Source: Medicago truncatula (lineage: Eukaryota > Streptophyta > Magnoliopsida > Fabales > Fabaceae). Taken from it: DNA of 64,000 nucleotides. Location of the stretch: assembly GCF_003473485.1 (NCBI RefSeq), contig NC_053044.1, positions 13,023,501-13,087,500 of the forward strand, given 5' to 3'. Both the position numbers and the translations under genes were made by a program. Positions 1 to 10,558 of the stretch are shown here, piece by piece (within the stretch, counting starts at the first letter, position 1; each line of letters opens with the position of its first letter). A model generated the notes under the pieces. That model worked only from the letters and a program-made list of their open reading frames with translations, did not search any database and was not told where the DNA came from.

Positions 1-2405
1 AACTCAACAACCTTCTGCAAGCAGAGATAATAAGACCAAATTCAGTAACATCTGGATGAGGGTGGTTGAAGGCATCCACAGTAATTTTGGAATCCAATGC
101 AAAATCAACATTGTCAAACCTCATATCACTTAACCATTCCTAAGCATAATAAAGACCTAAAGCCTCACCCACATTAACAGAGTGTAGAAACGGGAGCGGA
201 ATGGATTTAGCTAGAATAAAAACTCCCTCGTCATCACGAATACACAAACCTATTCCTGTTCTGTTTAATGCATTCGAGAAGAAAGCGTCAACATTGCATT
301 TTACTCTACCTTGGTGAGGACGCTGCCAAGAAATAGGAGACATAACCTGATGTTGTTGCTGCCCCAAGACTCTTGCAGCCGAATTGGTGGTGTTTGCGGT
401 TGTGCTATGCACAGCCGAGCTGCTGCTATGTGTTGCATGTGTGGGGACGTTAGCAATCGACTAATCCTCTATGAGATGGCGAGCTCAGTCCATAACCTGC
501 GCCACAGTTTCTGTCACTCCTTGCCAAAGCCGTAAATTCCGATGCTTCAATAAGCTCAAAAGTAGAGCTGCAAACTGTTGGCTCTGGGCACATGACATCA
601 CCTACAATAAAGAAAAGATAGCAGCACCAGCACTGTTAGTATGTGTACAGGTGCGTTGCACAGCTGCTCTAAGACCGGACCGAAGCCAAACCTGCTGCAC
701 AATAAAACATTCAAAAAAGCTGTGTTGCAGATCTTCTGGAGGTCCTTCACAGATAACACATTCAGTGGGGCAGTTAACACCGTTCTCAGCCACGACACAT
801 ACGCCATATTAATTTTTTTACTTTCGGAGGTACTTTTAAACGCCAAATATTAGACCAAGATCCGGGTTGCCGGAGGTGGGAGGTATCCACCAAAACTTCA
901 ACACAAAGCCGATACACACTCTTAAACGAATACAATCCATTCCTCTCGGCTTTCCAAACCAACTTATCTTCCTCCACTTGATCAAGCAATGAAGTTTGTA
1001 AAATAGAGGCTGCTGTAGTGGTGTCAAAAACCTGAGATATGATTTCCTCATTCCAAGACTTAGAATTAGGATGAATAAGATTGTTAACCGTAAAATTCCG
1101 TAGCAGATGCACATTTGGAATGGGGATGGAAGTACCTGACCCAATACGCCACCGAGCCCCCCCTCGAACAATAAAACGCGCTTTTAAAATACTTCGCCAA
1201 ACGTAACTTGGGTTATGCCCCAAAGAAGCAGACATAAAGTTATTGTTAAGGAAATAGCGCGCCTTGAAAATCTGAGAAACCAACGAAAGAGGCTCTGATA
1301 TAAACTTCCAAGCCTGTTTGCCAAGCATAGCTAAGTTAAATGCAGTGAGGTCCTTAAAACCCATGACACCATGCGTTTTATGCATAGACAACTTCTCCCA
1401 AGATAGCCAATGAATACCCCGGCCACTCGACCCACCATGGCTCCACCAAAACGAATTCAACATCTTCTCTATGGTCGAAATAATAGAAGTGGGCAGCAAG
1501 AAATACTCATAACATACGATGGGATTGCATGCAGTACAGATTTAATCATAACCTCCCGTCCCGCTTTTGAAAGACATTTGCTACTCCATGTGTTTATTTT
1601 ATGCCACACGCGATCCTTAACATAAGCGAAAACAGATGTACGATTCCTACCAATCATCGAGGGTAAGCCTAGATACTTACCTGTGCCAAGAACAGCCTGA
1701 ACACCCATGATATTGGTTATCGCATGTTGTAGGGTGACAGAAACCTTGCGACTGTAAAAGATCTCAGACTTCGGTATACTAATAGCTTGTCCTGATGCAG
1801 CTTCATATGTGGCAAGAATGGATTGCATGACATGAGCTTGATTTTCTGTTGCTTTGAAGAAAAGAAAACCATCATCTGCGAAATGCAAGTGTGTAACCAG
1901 AGGAGCCCCTCTACACACAGAAGTGCCACATATGTCCCCCCTAGCCTCTGCACGTCTGATTAAGGAGGAAAGACCCTTGGCACAAATAATAAACAAGTAG
2001 GGAGAAAGAGGATCTCCTTGGCGCAAACCTCGACCCGAAATAATTGGCCCGACTGACTCACTGTTTACCAAGACTGAGTAATCAACATTCAACAGTTTCG
2101 ACACACAAAGTCATCCACTGAATCCATTGAGCATTGAAACCTATACGAGTCATAACTCCCTTCAAATAATCCCAATCAATACGGTCGCATGCCTTGCTAA
2201 TGTCTAGTTTAAGGGCCACACTCCCCTCAACAATTCTAGTATTTGTTCTCATGGAGTGAAGAACTTCAATGGCTACCATGACATTATCTAAAATCGACCT
2301 CCCAGGAACAAAAGCAGACTGACTATCTGAGATGCATTTCGACAGAATACCTTGCAGCCTATTAGCAAGAACCTGACTTTTTTTCATTTCTATTTTATCC
2401 CTCAA
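1..2405 (-). pseudogene. LINE-type retrotransposon, broken reverse transcriptase and RNase H
   Basis: Reading on the minus strand from 2405 leftwards, the pieces follow the order of a plant L1-like ORF2. First comes reverse transcriptase with the GRSILDN and LDISKACDRIDW blocks, then GLRQGDPLSPYLF and the FADD catalytic box. The zf-RVT connection domain (VWRSILKAR, IWRLKVPPKVKKLIWR) follows, then an RNase H-like domain (RVKCNVDAFF, GEALGLYYA) that runs off the window at position 1. The frame changes near 2090, 1480 and 790, so no intact protein is possible. The N-terminal endonuclease is absent: the element stops at about 2405, next to a MITE-like end. Reverse transcriptase identity is certain from the motifs; the clade is inferred. 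Confidence 0.9.
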
Positions 2406-2422
2406 TTATATAAATTATATAA

Positions 2423-2560
2423 TTTACTACTTCATCCGTTTTAAAATTAGTGTCGTTTTAGTAAAAAAAAATGTTTCAAAATGAATGTCACTTGCACTTT
2501 TCAACGTAGAATTATTGTTTTATTTTTAATTGCACCTCTAATTCAATCATCTAACCTTAT
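2423..2560. repeat. Stowaway-like MITE end (partial)
   Basis: The stretch begins with ACTTCATCCGTTTTAAAATT followed by AGTGTCGTTTTAG, the usual form of a plant MITE terminus of the 'ctccatccgt' type. The matching inverted end was not found, so this is a fragment or a badly decayed copy. It lies between the truncated LINE on its left and an opposite-strand RNase H piece on its right. Confidence 0.35.
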
Positions 2561-2643
2561 TTATTATTGGTGTAATACTTTGGAAGTAGTGTATATACAC
2601 CTACGAATATTCAACACCGTTTTGCCGCTATATTTGTTGGAGT

Positions 2644-3403
2644 TTGTGGAAGCATCGGAACCTTAAAATATGGGAAGATGTAACGGAGAATAGCGCACAG
2701 GCTGTTGACAGAGCTAGACACTTACCGGATGATTGGCAAAGAAGCAAATTTGCCGCGGCTAGATGTGTCACTGCAGGCGGGCATTCAACAGATGCATTCT
2801 GCCATGTCTGTGCAGCAGTCTGTACAGCTGCAACAGACTCAAAACAGATTTGTGCAGCAGTCTATACAGCTTCAACAGACTCAAACCAGACCTGTGCAGC
2901 AGCCGGTACATCTGCAACATTCTCAAACCGGACATGTGCAGCAGTCCCTACAGCTGCAACAGTCCCAAAGTGATCATGTGCAGCAGCCTGTACATCTGCA
3001 ACATCATCAAACCTGGCCTGCTATCCCGCAGTGGCAGTCACCTAGTACCAAGAGGTTTAAGTGCAATGTAGACGCAACTTTCTCGGACCAATTTCAGCGA
3101 ACAGGTATTGGCATCTGTGTTCGGGATGAGTTGGGGACTTTTGTGTTAGCAAAGGTGCAGCAGTTTGGTCACATTTATCCGGTAGAAATAGGTGAAGCCT
3201 TGGGACTCTATCATGCTCTCCAATTGATGACAGATATGCAATTTGATAATATCGACTTCAAGCTTGATTCCAAGATCACGAGAGATGTGTTCCATTCTCG
3301 TAAGACGGATGTCACATATTTTGGAAGTATCACTGGAGCGTGTCGAGAGTTGTTCTCCACTTCTTTCACTAACTCAAGGGTTGAGTTGTTCTCCACTGTT
3401 TAA
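2644..3403 (+). pseudogene. LINE RNase H-like fragment with Gln-rich repeat insert
   Basis: This is the C-terminal end of a LINE like the one at 1-2405, on the opposite strand. It opens with LWKHRNLKIWEDV, the typical end of the zf-RVT region, then changes frame. The second frame (2705-3403) carries five Gln-rich 14-residue repeats and an RNase H-like domain: RFKCNVDATFSD, RTGIGICVRDE, GEALGLYHAL, FKLDSKITRDVF. The domain matches the minus-strand copy closely; compare FALDSKITVDAF near position 80. The reading frame is open for 232 codons but begins inside a decayed element. Its stop codon lies a few bases inside the neighbouring truncated PPR copy. Expression is doubtful. Confidence 0.75.
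2810..3019 (+). repeat. Five 42-bp tandem repeats coding VQQ(S/P)-Q/H-LQ units
   Basis: Five head-to-tail copies of a 42-bp unit begin GTGCAGCAG and translate to 14-residue units such as VQQSVQLQQTQNRF and VQQPVHLQHSQTGH. The copies differ by several substitutions but none breaks the frame, so the array stays open across 70 codons. It sits between the zf-RVT and RNase H parts of the LINE fragment. The other LINE copies in this window have no expanded array at this place. Confidence 0.85.
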
Positions 3404-4241
3404 TCTGATTCCTAACAATAATCTTTTTATCCCACATTTCTTTATCCGCGTAAATATTCGACAAAGCAATACTGTCACCAACATAGCCAGGGTCCAAGTT
3501 GATCAACTTATCCCGAACTTCAGTGGCTAGCTTTAAATCACCATGGAGGCTACACGCCCCCAGTAAGGTTCGCCACATGACCGCATTCGGAGGCACCGAC
3601 ATCTCCATCACGAAGTCATAGGCTTCTCTCAGATGGCTGCTTCGGCATAAGAGGTCCACCATGCAGCCAAAATGAGGCTCTCTTGGTTCTATACCATAGT
3701 CTTCGGTCATACTTCGAAAATGACGTTTCCCTTCCTCGACCAACCCTGCATGGCTGCAAGCCATTAAAACTCCAATGAACGTTACATCGTTCGGGGATAC
3801 AATAAATTTCATTTCTGAGAAAAGTTGAAGAGCTTCATGAGCTTGGCCATGTACTGCATGCCCAACAATCATAGAAGTCCAAGTTGTTACATCTTTGTTT
3901 CTCGTACTATCAAACAACTTCCTTGCATTTCCAATATCACCACACTTAGCATACATATTTATAAGAGCATTATTCAAATGCAAATCAATTTTCATCCCTT
4001 GTTTACGCCGAACAAAATCATGAATCCATTCACCCATTTCGAGTCCCCCAGTATCCGCACAAGCAGAGAGAGCGGTCGTCAAAACAATTTGATCAGGCTC
4101 CACATTGTTCATCAACATCAGCCTAAACAACTCCAAACCTTTATTGGATTTATGATTTTCAACATAAGCCGAAATCAAAGACGTCCAACAAATAATATTC
4201 TTTTCGGGTATTTCATCAAACACTTGGTGTGCATCAAATAA
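3398..4241 (-). pseudogene. Truncated duplicate of the PLS/E-class PPR gene
   Basis: The segment is nearly identical to about 10610-11455, the 3' two thirds of the PPR gene at 10559-11833. It encodes PPR repeats from DAHQVFDEIPEKN onwards to IIVRNQIKQ. The 5' third is missing: at 4241 homology stops after 'gcatcaaata', and an in-frame TAA lies just upstream of the surviving part, so there is no start. At the other end homology stops at about 3398, which replaces the last residues and the native stop. Both ends are truncated, so this is a pseudogene created by segmental duplication. Beyond 4255 the next fragment again resembles sequence beside the parent (12171-12377). Confidence 0.9.
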
Positions 4242-4254
4242 ACATTGTTAAGCA

Positions 4255-4445
4255 GGAACAATTGACCTCTTTGTAAGAGATCAACGGCCTCTAGAGCTAG
4301 GAAGCCAAAAGTGTCGAACACAAATGGTATACAAGAATGTTGATTGTTGAAGCACCTTTTATCATGTTTGGTGACTTTGTTTGAAACGGATTTGAGGGTA
4401 GCCTATCATACAACAAAAGTATCTCTCCCCAATCGTACATGTGAA
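4255..4445 (-). pseudogene. Fragment resembling the segment at 12171-12377
   Basis: The stretch 'agatcaacgg cctctagagctagg ... aatggtata' aligns with 12190-12370, where the minus strand reads PFAFDNFSFLAPEAVDLLQK. Here the frame is less well kept. It suggests that the duplication which copied the PPR gene carried this flank too, with about 700 bp between them lost. Plant databases hold many decayed ORFs with this motif under inconsistent names, so I assign no function. Confidence 0.5.
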
Positions 4446-4949
4446 GAAACAACGATTAAGTCCACACATAACTGTTCTGTTTTTTTTTTCTTTTTCAAAT
4501 AGGTGCATGTCGAGTTAGATCGGTCAATGATATATAGAAATCATAACATAATCGTATTTTAACTACGAAGTAGGTGTATGGATGACCTTGTGGTATTCTC
4601 CTAAACTGTTTTCAGAAAATTTCATACATTTTACTATGAATACTCAAAAGACTAAGACAAATACTTTTCAACCCAAACTCATAGTATATCATACACGTTT
4701 TCGGCATGCTAAGTTCATACTGCAGAATATATGTCAAGCTATGCCTTTCATCCAATTTTGCAGTTCATTTTTAACAAAAGTAAGATGCAATCAAGCACCA
4801 CACATATCACCATGCACAATAATCCAAAAATCATACATTTCTCCACTCAAAAAACATATTACAGAGTAAGATGCAATCTTACACCAAAATCAAATCAAAA
4901 AAGGGGATTTAGAAATTTGATCAGGTCCTTCAGTTGACTTCTTTCTCCA
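4446..4949. other. Intergenic, no gene recognised
   Basis: AT-rich sequence with only short accidental frames. It contains the presumed 3' untranslated region and polyadenylation area of the MBD gene, which ends at 4950. No element termini were recognised. Confidence 0.5.
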
Positions 4950-6375
4950 CTAAACTGCATCTTTATGGATGAAACTTTGAGTTGCTTGCTTCTTTGCAGG
5001 ACGACTAACAGGAATCCCTGCATCACACATATCACCATGCACAAAAATTCTCAGAGCCAACATTTCATTCATACATAAAGAGGGTGCTAGATTAACATTT
5101 ATTTTTTGATACACTATATACCAGATGAGAGTTTCATCCCTTCCAGGATGTAAAAATCATATTTCGGTATTCGACAAAATACACGGCTAATAACAATAAT
5201 ATCATACTTTATAAGGAGCTGAAGTGAAGATGAATTTAAAATTAACATAAAAATGGATGTACTGAAAGAAAGAACAGATAGAAGTGGGAACCTGTAAGGG
5301 TGAAAAGGATATATAATGTAATGGAGAAATTACAATCTACCACCCCAAAACTTTTATCGGTAAAAGCTTTGGCACATCAAGTTAAAACCGTACATTTGAT
5401 ACCTTGTGATTAATTAAAATTTTACGTACCTTGGTTAGGTTCAACAGATTTAGCATGAGAGCGCTTCTTCTTCACATAGTTCTCTTGCAAGGGCTTAGGC
5501 TTTTGAAATGAGAACCGTGCAGAAGTAACACCATCTGTCGTGTACTCTGAATGATTCACCAAGAACCTTAAAACACAAGCACCGGGAGCAAAATGTAAGA
5601 AAGATGAAAGCCAAAATTTAATAATGAAGATGACAATGGTTCAATTAAGACAAGGTAGCTTTCAAGGTCACATTGCAGAGATAGTAAAGAAGAAGCAGAA
5701 GGAACATACTTGTTCACTTCAGGCATTGAGCGCAATTTCTTGCCTGATGGTGCTTCATAGTATCTGAAATATTAAAAAATCACAACAATGACAAAATGAT
5801 GATAATGAAAATTAGAAATTCTATGAGGGCATACTTTCCTAGACAAAATTCATAATAGTTGTATTGATACATAGGTTTTGATAAAAAGAATGACCAATAA
5901 TGGATACTTACATATCTCCAAATTGGCTGCTTCCTTCACCTCTAATTTGTAGCAGTCGCTGCCATCCATCTGGAGTCTGTGGAATTCCTGGCTTGTCAAT
6001 AGCCCAAATCATACTGTCATCCTGAGAAACATCCTCTGGATCATCACAAGAAATATCAGGTCGCCACTCCCGAGCATTTTCACAAACAAAAGGATGTTGA
6101 AGGTTATGTTCACGTATTTCTTCATATTTTTTCTCCGTTGGAGTTAACCTCCATTTAGAACAGTAATGACATTGAACAGCGAAAGCACCAACTACTGGCA
6201 AAACTCTATGAGCTGAACTCCGAGGTGGTCTACGCAGAAGGGGATCATGGGCAAGTTGATTTGTGTTGTCACTATTTGTCATAGGGTTATATTCATCATC
6301 ATCATCTGAAGAAGAAGAAGAAGAAGAGGAAGAAGAAGAAGAAGAAACGTATATGTGATCTGGAAGACGATGCAT
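4950..6375 (-). CDS. CW-type zinc finger and methyl-CpG-binding domain protein (four coding exons)
   Basis: Probable nuclear chromatin reader. Coding exons on the minus strand are 6375-5912, 5763-5710, 5566-5430 and 5017-4950; joined they give 240 codons plus a stop, with GT-AG at every junction and frame kept. Residues 11-24 are a Ser run followed by Asp/Glu. A CW zinc finger spans about residues 65-112 (C69, C72, W75, C98, C110; QCHYCSKWRL, PDISCDDPEDV). The MBD fold follows at about 124-180 (WAIDKPGIPQTPDGWQRLL, RGEGSSQFGD, YYEAPSGKKLRSMPEVNKF). This order matches the plant MBD class that includes Arabidopsis MBD1, 2, 4 and 12; CW domains bind methylated histone H3 lysine 4, and not every plant MBD binds methylated DNA. 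The start is the first ATG after a good acceptor at 6397, so the 5' leader is probably spliced. Paralogue identity is uncertain. Confidence 0.88.
6308..6348 (-). repeat. GAA/TTC microsatellite coding the Ser run of the MBD protein
   Basis: A run of GAA/GAG triplets on the plus strand encodes about 13 consecutive serines near the N terminus of the CW-MBD protein. Its purity suggests length variation by replication slippage, which would leave the frame intact. Confidence 0.8.
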
Positions 6376-6981
6376 TTGATTTTCCAAGAAATCACACCTG
6401 ATACATTCAAAAAAGGATCAAAGAAGTAATAAAGCAATAAACCTTAATATTGTTAAACATCCAACCTAATGAATATAATTAAGCAGGCAAAAGCACTTTC
6501 TTGAATAAATTCAACGCACAAAAGAATTTTTTTGTCAATATTCTTGGGACTGTATATCAATCCACTCAAGATTTTTTTTTCCTTTCTATAGTCGATCTAC
6601 TCAAGATCATTTTTTTTTATAGTCGATCCACCCAAGATCTATGCATATCTTCTTTTGTCCATATTCATTAAATAATAATAATTAGGCTTAGCCAAGGTTT
6701 TCAAATCATGAATCCGAAGAACTATTTTCTAACTCATAAATCAAATTTTATTACGAATCGTAAAAACGACATTTGAACTAAAAACAAGCAACATAAGCAA
6801 AAACTTATAAGCTGATACATCATGTTTGAATTTCAAAATAGTTCAAGATTGAAATGACAAATCAATGAGAGTAGCAATAACACAACAAATCAACAGAAAG
6901 AGGAGAAATTGGGATTGACTTCAAACAAGACAAGGGAACCATAAACATAAAATAACAGAGAAGAGACTTGGAAGCACTGAC

Positions 6982-7140
6982 CAGGAAAAAGTAATGCAAA
7001 AAGCGCACTTAGGAGGATAGGAGCGAAGACCTGGTCCCTTTTAAGATCTGGATCTGGACAACAGTTGACAGCAGAACGGATTTGGCTCGTGCGGCCTGGT
7101 CCCTTTCTGGGATCGCACACTATCTCTCCTGCGCTATAGT
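6982..7140 (-). promoter_or_regulatory. Likely 5' leader exon of the MBD gene, with G-box upstream
   Basis: On the minus strand a GTCAGT donor at 6981 and the acceptor before 6397 would splice a non-coding leader to the first coding exon. Frames upstream of the donor hold stops and match nothing I know. Further upstream, at 7335-7340, the palindrome CACGTG (G-box core) lies in 'caccacgtggca'. The transcription start cannot be placed by eye. Confidence 0.35.
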
Positions 7141-8215
7141 CAATAGTTGGATTAATCGAACAGATGAGGGAAAATAAACGAAAAAACAGATAATAAAAAT
7201 CAACTTTCTATGAATCTCGCTCTACTCTCACACAATCTTTCATCATCTTGACCACGCACGCACAGCGGCGATGAGAAGACCTATAAATGGGGCACCAAGT
7301 TTAGTGGCAACAACGTGGAGTTCGCATGGCGCACCACGTGGCACATAAAATGCAATTCACCAAAAAAAAGATAATGTAATTATGAGATCAATAATTACTT
7401 ACTATTACTATTTACTATTATGATTTGTTCTATATTCTTGATTTTTCTGGTTTAGTCATTTTTATCAAGTCAGTATCAAATCAACTGATTATCAGTTATA
7501 ATCAAGGTTCTTAATATTTTCTTTCCTCCTCTCATCTTACATCCCACAACTTCAACATGTGTAAACAAAGAGCTTTCAAATGTAACTTAAATTCACACTC
7601 ACATAAGGTTTAAATTTTGACAATCTACAGGCATGTTTAATTATTGTTTTACTCTATCAATTAAAAAAGGTAATAAACAATTCCATTTCTTGTTTTGAAA
7701 ATTTTGTACTGGAACTAGGGAAAACAATACAAAACTCTAGATATTTAAAACAAAGTGAAAACAATGTAACATTTCTTTAATTAAAAGTGATAGCAAAAAA
7801 TTAAAACGGAAAGCACACCTATAAATTTCTAAATACAATGGTTGTGATGGTGAACGTTGACAGAACAAAACAAAGGAGTAAATCCACATTAGTTAGTCCT
7901 CTGCATCCATTTAATATGGCTCAATGTTTATAGTAAGTTGGTGACAAATTAAAAATGGATGAAAAAACCACAAAATTATAAAGATTCATAGATATGAAGT
8001 TGGACAGTACAAACCTTGCGTCTCCTTCTCCACAAATTTAATATTTCAATTTTCGTAAAGGCTTTACTAGATAGCCTGCTGCTCCGAATTTCAAGCACTT
8101 AACAACAACGGATACCTCATCTTGTGCGGACATCATTTATCAAGACAAGATATTCAAAACATTGATGAGAAGCAGAACATATTGCCTCAACTCAAGAATC
8201 TTCTTATTGGTCTAT
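7141..8215. other. Intergenic, no gene recognised
   Basis: Upstream region of the MBD gene. AT-rich, with no frame resembling a known protein and no element ends that I can pair. Confidence 0.5.
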
Positions 8216-8218
8216 AAG

Positions 8219-8400
8219 AGCATGCACAATGGAGGTCCCCATTTTTTAGTACTTAAACGGGTCCCACGTGTACACATCACTCATTTATAATTTTTTAATA
8301 GTAGTACTTAATAAGAACTCAATCCCTCTAACACTGCTTACACAAATTTCTTAAATGGGACCCACAAATCAACTATCAATAACTTTATATCAGTACATAT
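8219..8400. mobile_element. Truncated Harbinger/Tourist-like MITE, same family as 17720-18119
   Basis: It opens with GAGCATGCACAATGGAGG and continues through 'gggtcccacgtgtacac', matching the reverse complement of the right end of the 400-bp MITE at 17720-18119 (GAGCATCTGCAATGG ... 'gccccacgtgtacac'). The far end has no recognisable terminal repeat, so this is a one-ended remnant. The right boundary is approximate. Confidence 0.65.
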
Positions 8401-9029
8401 CAAATAAGAGCCAAGTAAATAACTAAACCTTACTTATAATAGGAATTCTGCACAATTCTGTCTTGTGGTGTGTACTTTAACATCCTGATACCCTTCTTCG
8501 GACCTCATCATGGCCAATTATATGTTCCCCCTCTGCATTCAGTGCATCAATTACATGTCTTGCTAATTTCATGAAATAACTGTCAAGCATGAAAAATCAA
8601 CTGTTTTAGAAATAATCATAAATTGCATAAGATTTAAGCTATACCAGCCAAACGCTCAACGCTCACACCCTAGGAATAAAAAAAATAACTCAATCAAATG
8701 ACCACTTTTTAACGGATAAAAAAAACTTCTCAATATATTCATACTAAGATTATAAAAGCAAAACTTAGACCTGATAGTAATTACAAAATACAATAAAACT
8801 TGCTAATTGAACTCTAAAATGACATTAAAAACCCTATATGATTTTCTGTGATCAACCCTCATCATGGCCAAGATACAAGTAAGGCTAACAGGTTCAAATA
8901 GAATCGTTTGACACACATATAGCTAAAACCATAACACTCACAAAAAAAAAAAAAAAACATTCATACACACACACCATGATAATTGATAACAACATCTCAA
9001 CAAAACCAAAAACCTTTTGTTGAAAATTT

Positions 9030-9245
9030 GGGGCCTAACTCATCCTTACAAAACCAGCTTGTAAGGTGAGGAGTGCCTCCTCTTTATAAACTCTTCTCAA
9101 GAGTGCTATCTATCCAATGTGGGACTAAATCCACCCCCTCAAAGCCAACACAATGAAGGTGTTGGAGGCTGCAATGAAGGCTAACCAAAGGTTGCAATTT
9201 AGGCGACTAGGGGCGGACCGCAATTAAAGCGGAATTTCCAACACC
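9030..9245. repeat. Dispersed repeat with 'cttacaaaaccagcttgtaag' hairpin
   Basis: The stretch 'ggcctaactcatccttac ... cagcttgtaaggtgagg ... ccaatgtgggact' has the form of a repeat I know as common in legume genomes. The inverted pair CCTTAC/GTAAGG forms a short hairpin, and TTATAAAC may act as a TATA-like motif. Its class (short LTR/TRIM or other) cannot be decided here because no paired end was found. Confidence 0.45.
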
Positions 9246-9308
9246 GTTCAATCACTCACTAAACACTACCAAAGCTACAGAAACTATGAAGCTATACTCC
9301 TCAGATTA

Positions 9309-9434
9309 GGCATTTCTAGTGTCGGATACGTATTATGTCTAACACCGACGCATATAATTAGAATTATCATTTTCTCAAATTATTATCGGTGTCGACGAAT
9401 CCGTGTTGCGTCCGGTGTCTGTGCTCCATAACTT
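9309..9434. repeat. Degraded copy of the 'GAAGCACGGACAC' MITE family
   Basis: It shares the internal signature 'aaattattatcggtgtcg' and the terminal 'gtgtctgtgct(t/c)cata' with copies at 39217, 45962 and 46846. This is the most diverged of the four copies in the window. Confidence 0.6.
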
Positions 9435-10558
9435 CTAAAAAACTTAAAACAAAAACATTTTCTCACAAACCCTATGATAACATTAGGCTTATACACTGTC
9501 ATTCGCCAATAACTTGCTATATAATTCAATTGACAAAACCGGAATTCATAAGTTAGATAAGAGCTTGCCTTAGACCAATTTTTCAACTCTGATACATACA
9601 CATGCCTTTGCATTCTGAAACCAGCCACGGAAACACTACTGCAGCCCTCCATAACACGACTTCGACGCAACCAACTCAATCTTGAAACTCGTCCATAGCA
9701 AAAATATTTCCATCATTACTTACACATTTTCTCTTCAAACTCTTTCATAAAAAACAGACACAAACAACATTATCCAAATCCTAACAAACCCCAAAAATAA
9801 CATGTTCATAACTCAAACGAACAACCTCCTTTGCGTGCCTGCAACGCGCTTCCTCATTCATGCAAATCGAAGAGGTTTCATTTGGTTTGGAGTGTCTCTA
9901 ATAACCTGTTGTTGCGCAAGACTGAATATATCTATCACCAAGTTCAGATGATCACCATTATGATGTATAAACTTTTAACATAAATGAAATAAAAGAAATC
10001 ACAAGTTCCTGATATGCTTATTCTATCAGTAAATATTCAATAAAAACACCATCAGATAAATGGAATTCTGCCTATTTTTAGCCCGCTTTATAGTATCAAA
10101 TATTAATAAAATAAAAAATGGAAACGGCCTGCTGGTGTAGGATTTGGACGGCTAGGTCCCCTAGATTAGTCACTCATTGAGCCGGATACCGAATTTTCAA
10201 AAAAATTACAAAAAAATGAAAATTATTCTTTAAACTGAGTGTAACAGACTGAATTTTACCGATTTACTGTTGGAAACGGTTATAACTTGCAGTGATCTTT
10301 GAATATAAGTTTGTACCACTTTTATTGTTGGAATGTCATTGAGTTGGTTTCTATTATGATTTTGTTTGCAACTAAAAACCGGACGGGACTGAATAGAAAA
10401 GGAAAAACAAACTAAACAGCGTTTTGGAATCTTCTTGTACCTTCAAACAATCCTTATGAGTGCTCTAATGGGCTACAAGGCCATGGGAAGTAAAACTGTA
10501 ACTTTTCATACTTCTGATCAAATGTCATTACAGGAAGATTATCATTTGAAGTTCTAAA
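9435..10558. other. Intergenic with possible SINE-like tail near 10125-10220
   Basis: No protein-coding frame is recognised. Around 10125-10220 the run 'ggacggctaggtcccctag ... gccggataccgaattttc' ends in an A-rich tail, as do many plant SINE or LINE 3' ends. I could not find a target-site duplication, so this is only a suggestion. Confidence 0.3.

Noticed and set aside
6890-7120. 76-codon minus-strand frame upstream of the MBD gene
   Set aside because: It is better explained as non-coding leader with a splice donor at 6981. The peptide resembles nothing and is not needed for the MBD start.
9383-9679. 98-codon minus-strand frame
   Set aside because: It overlaps a degraded MITE copy, has no recognisable domain and shows no codon structure; an accidental frame.
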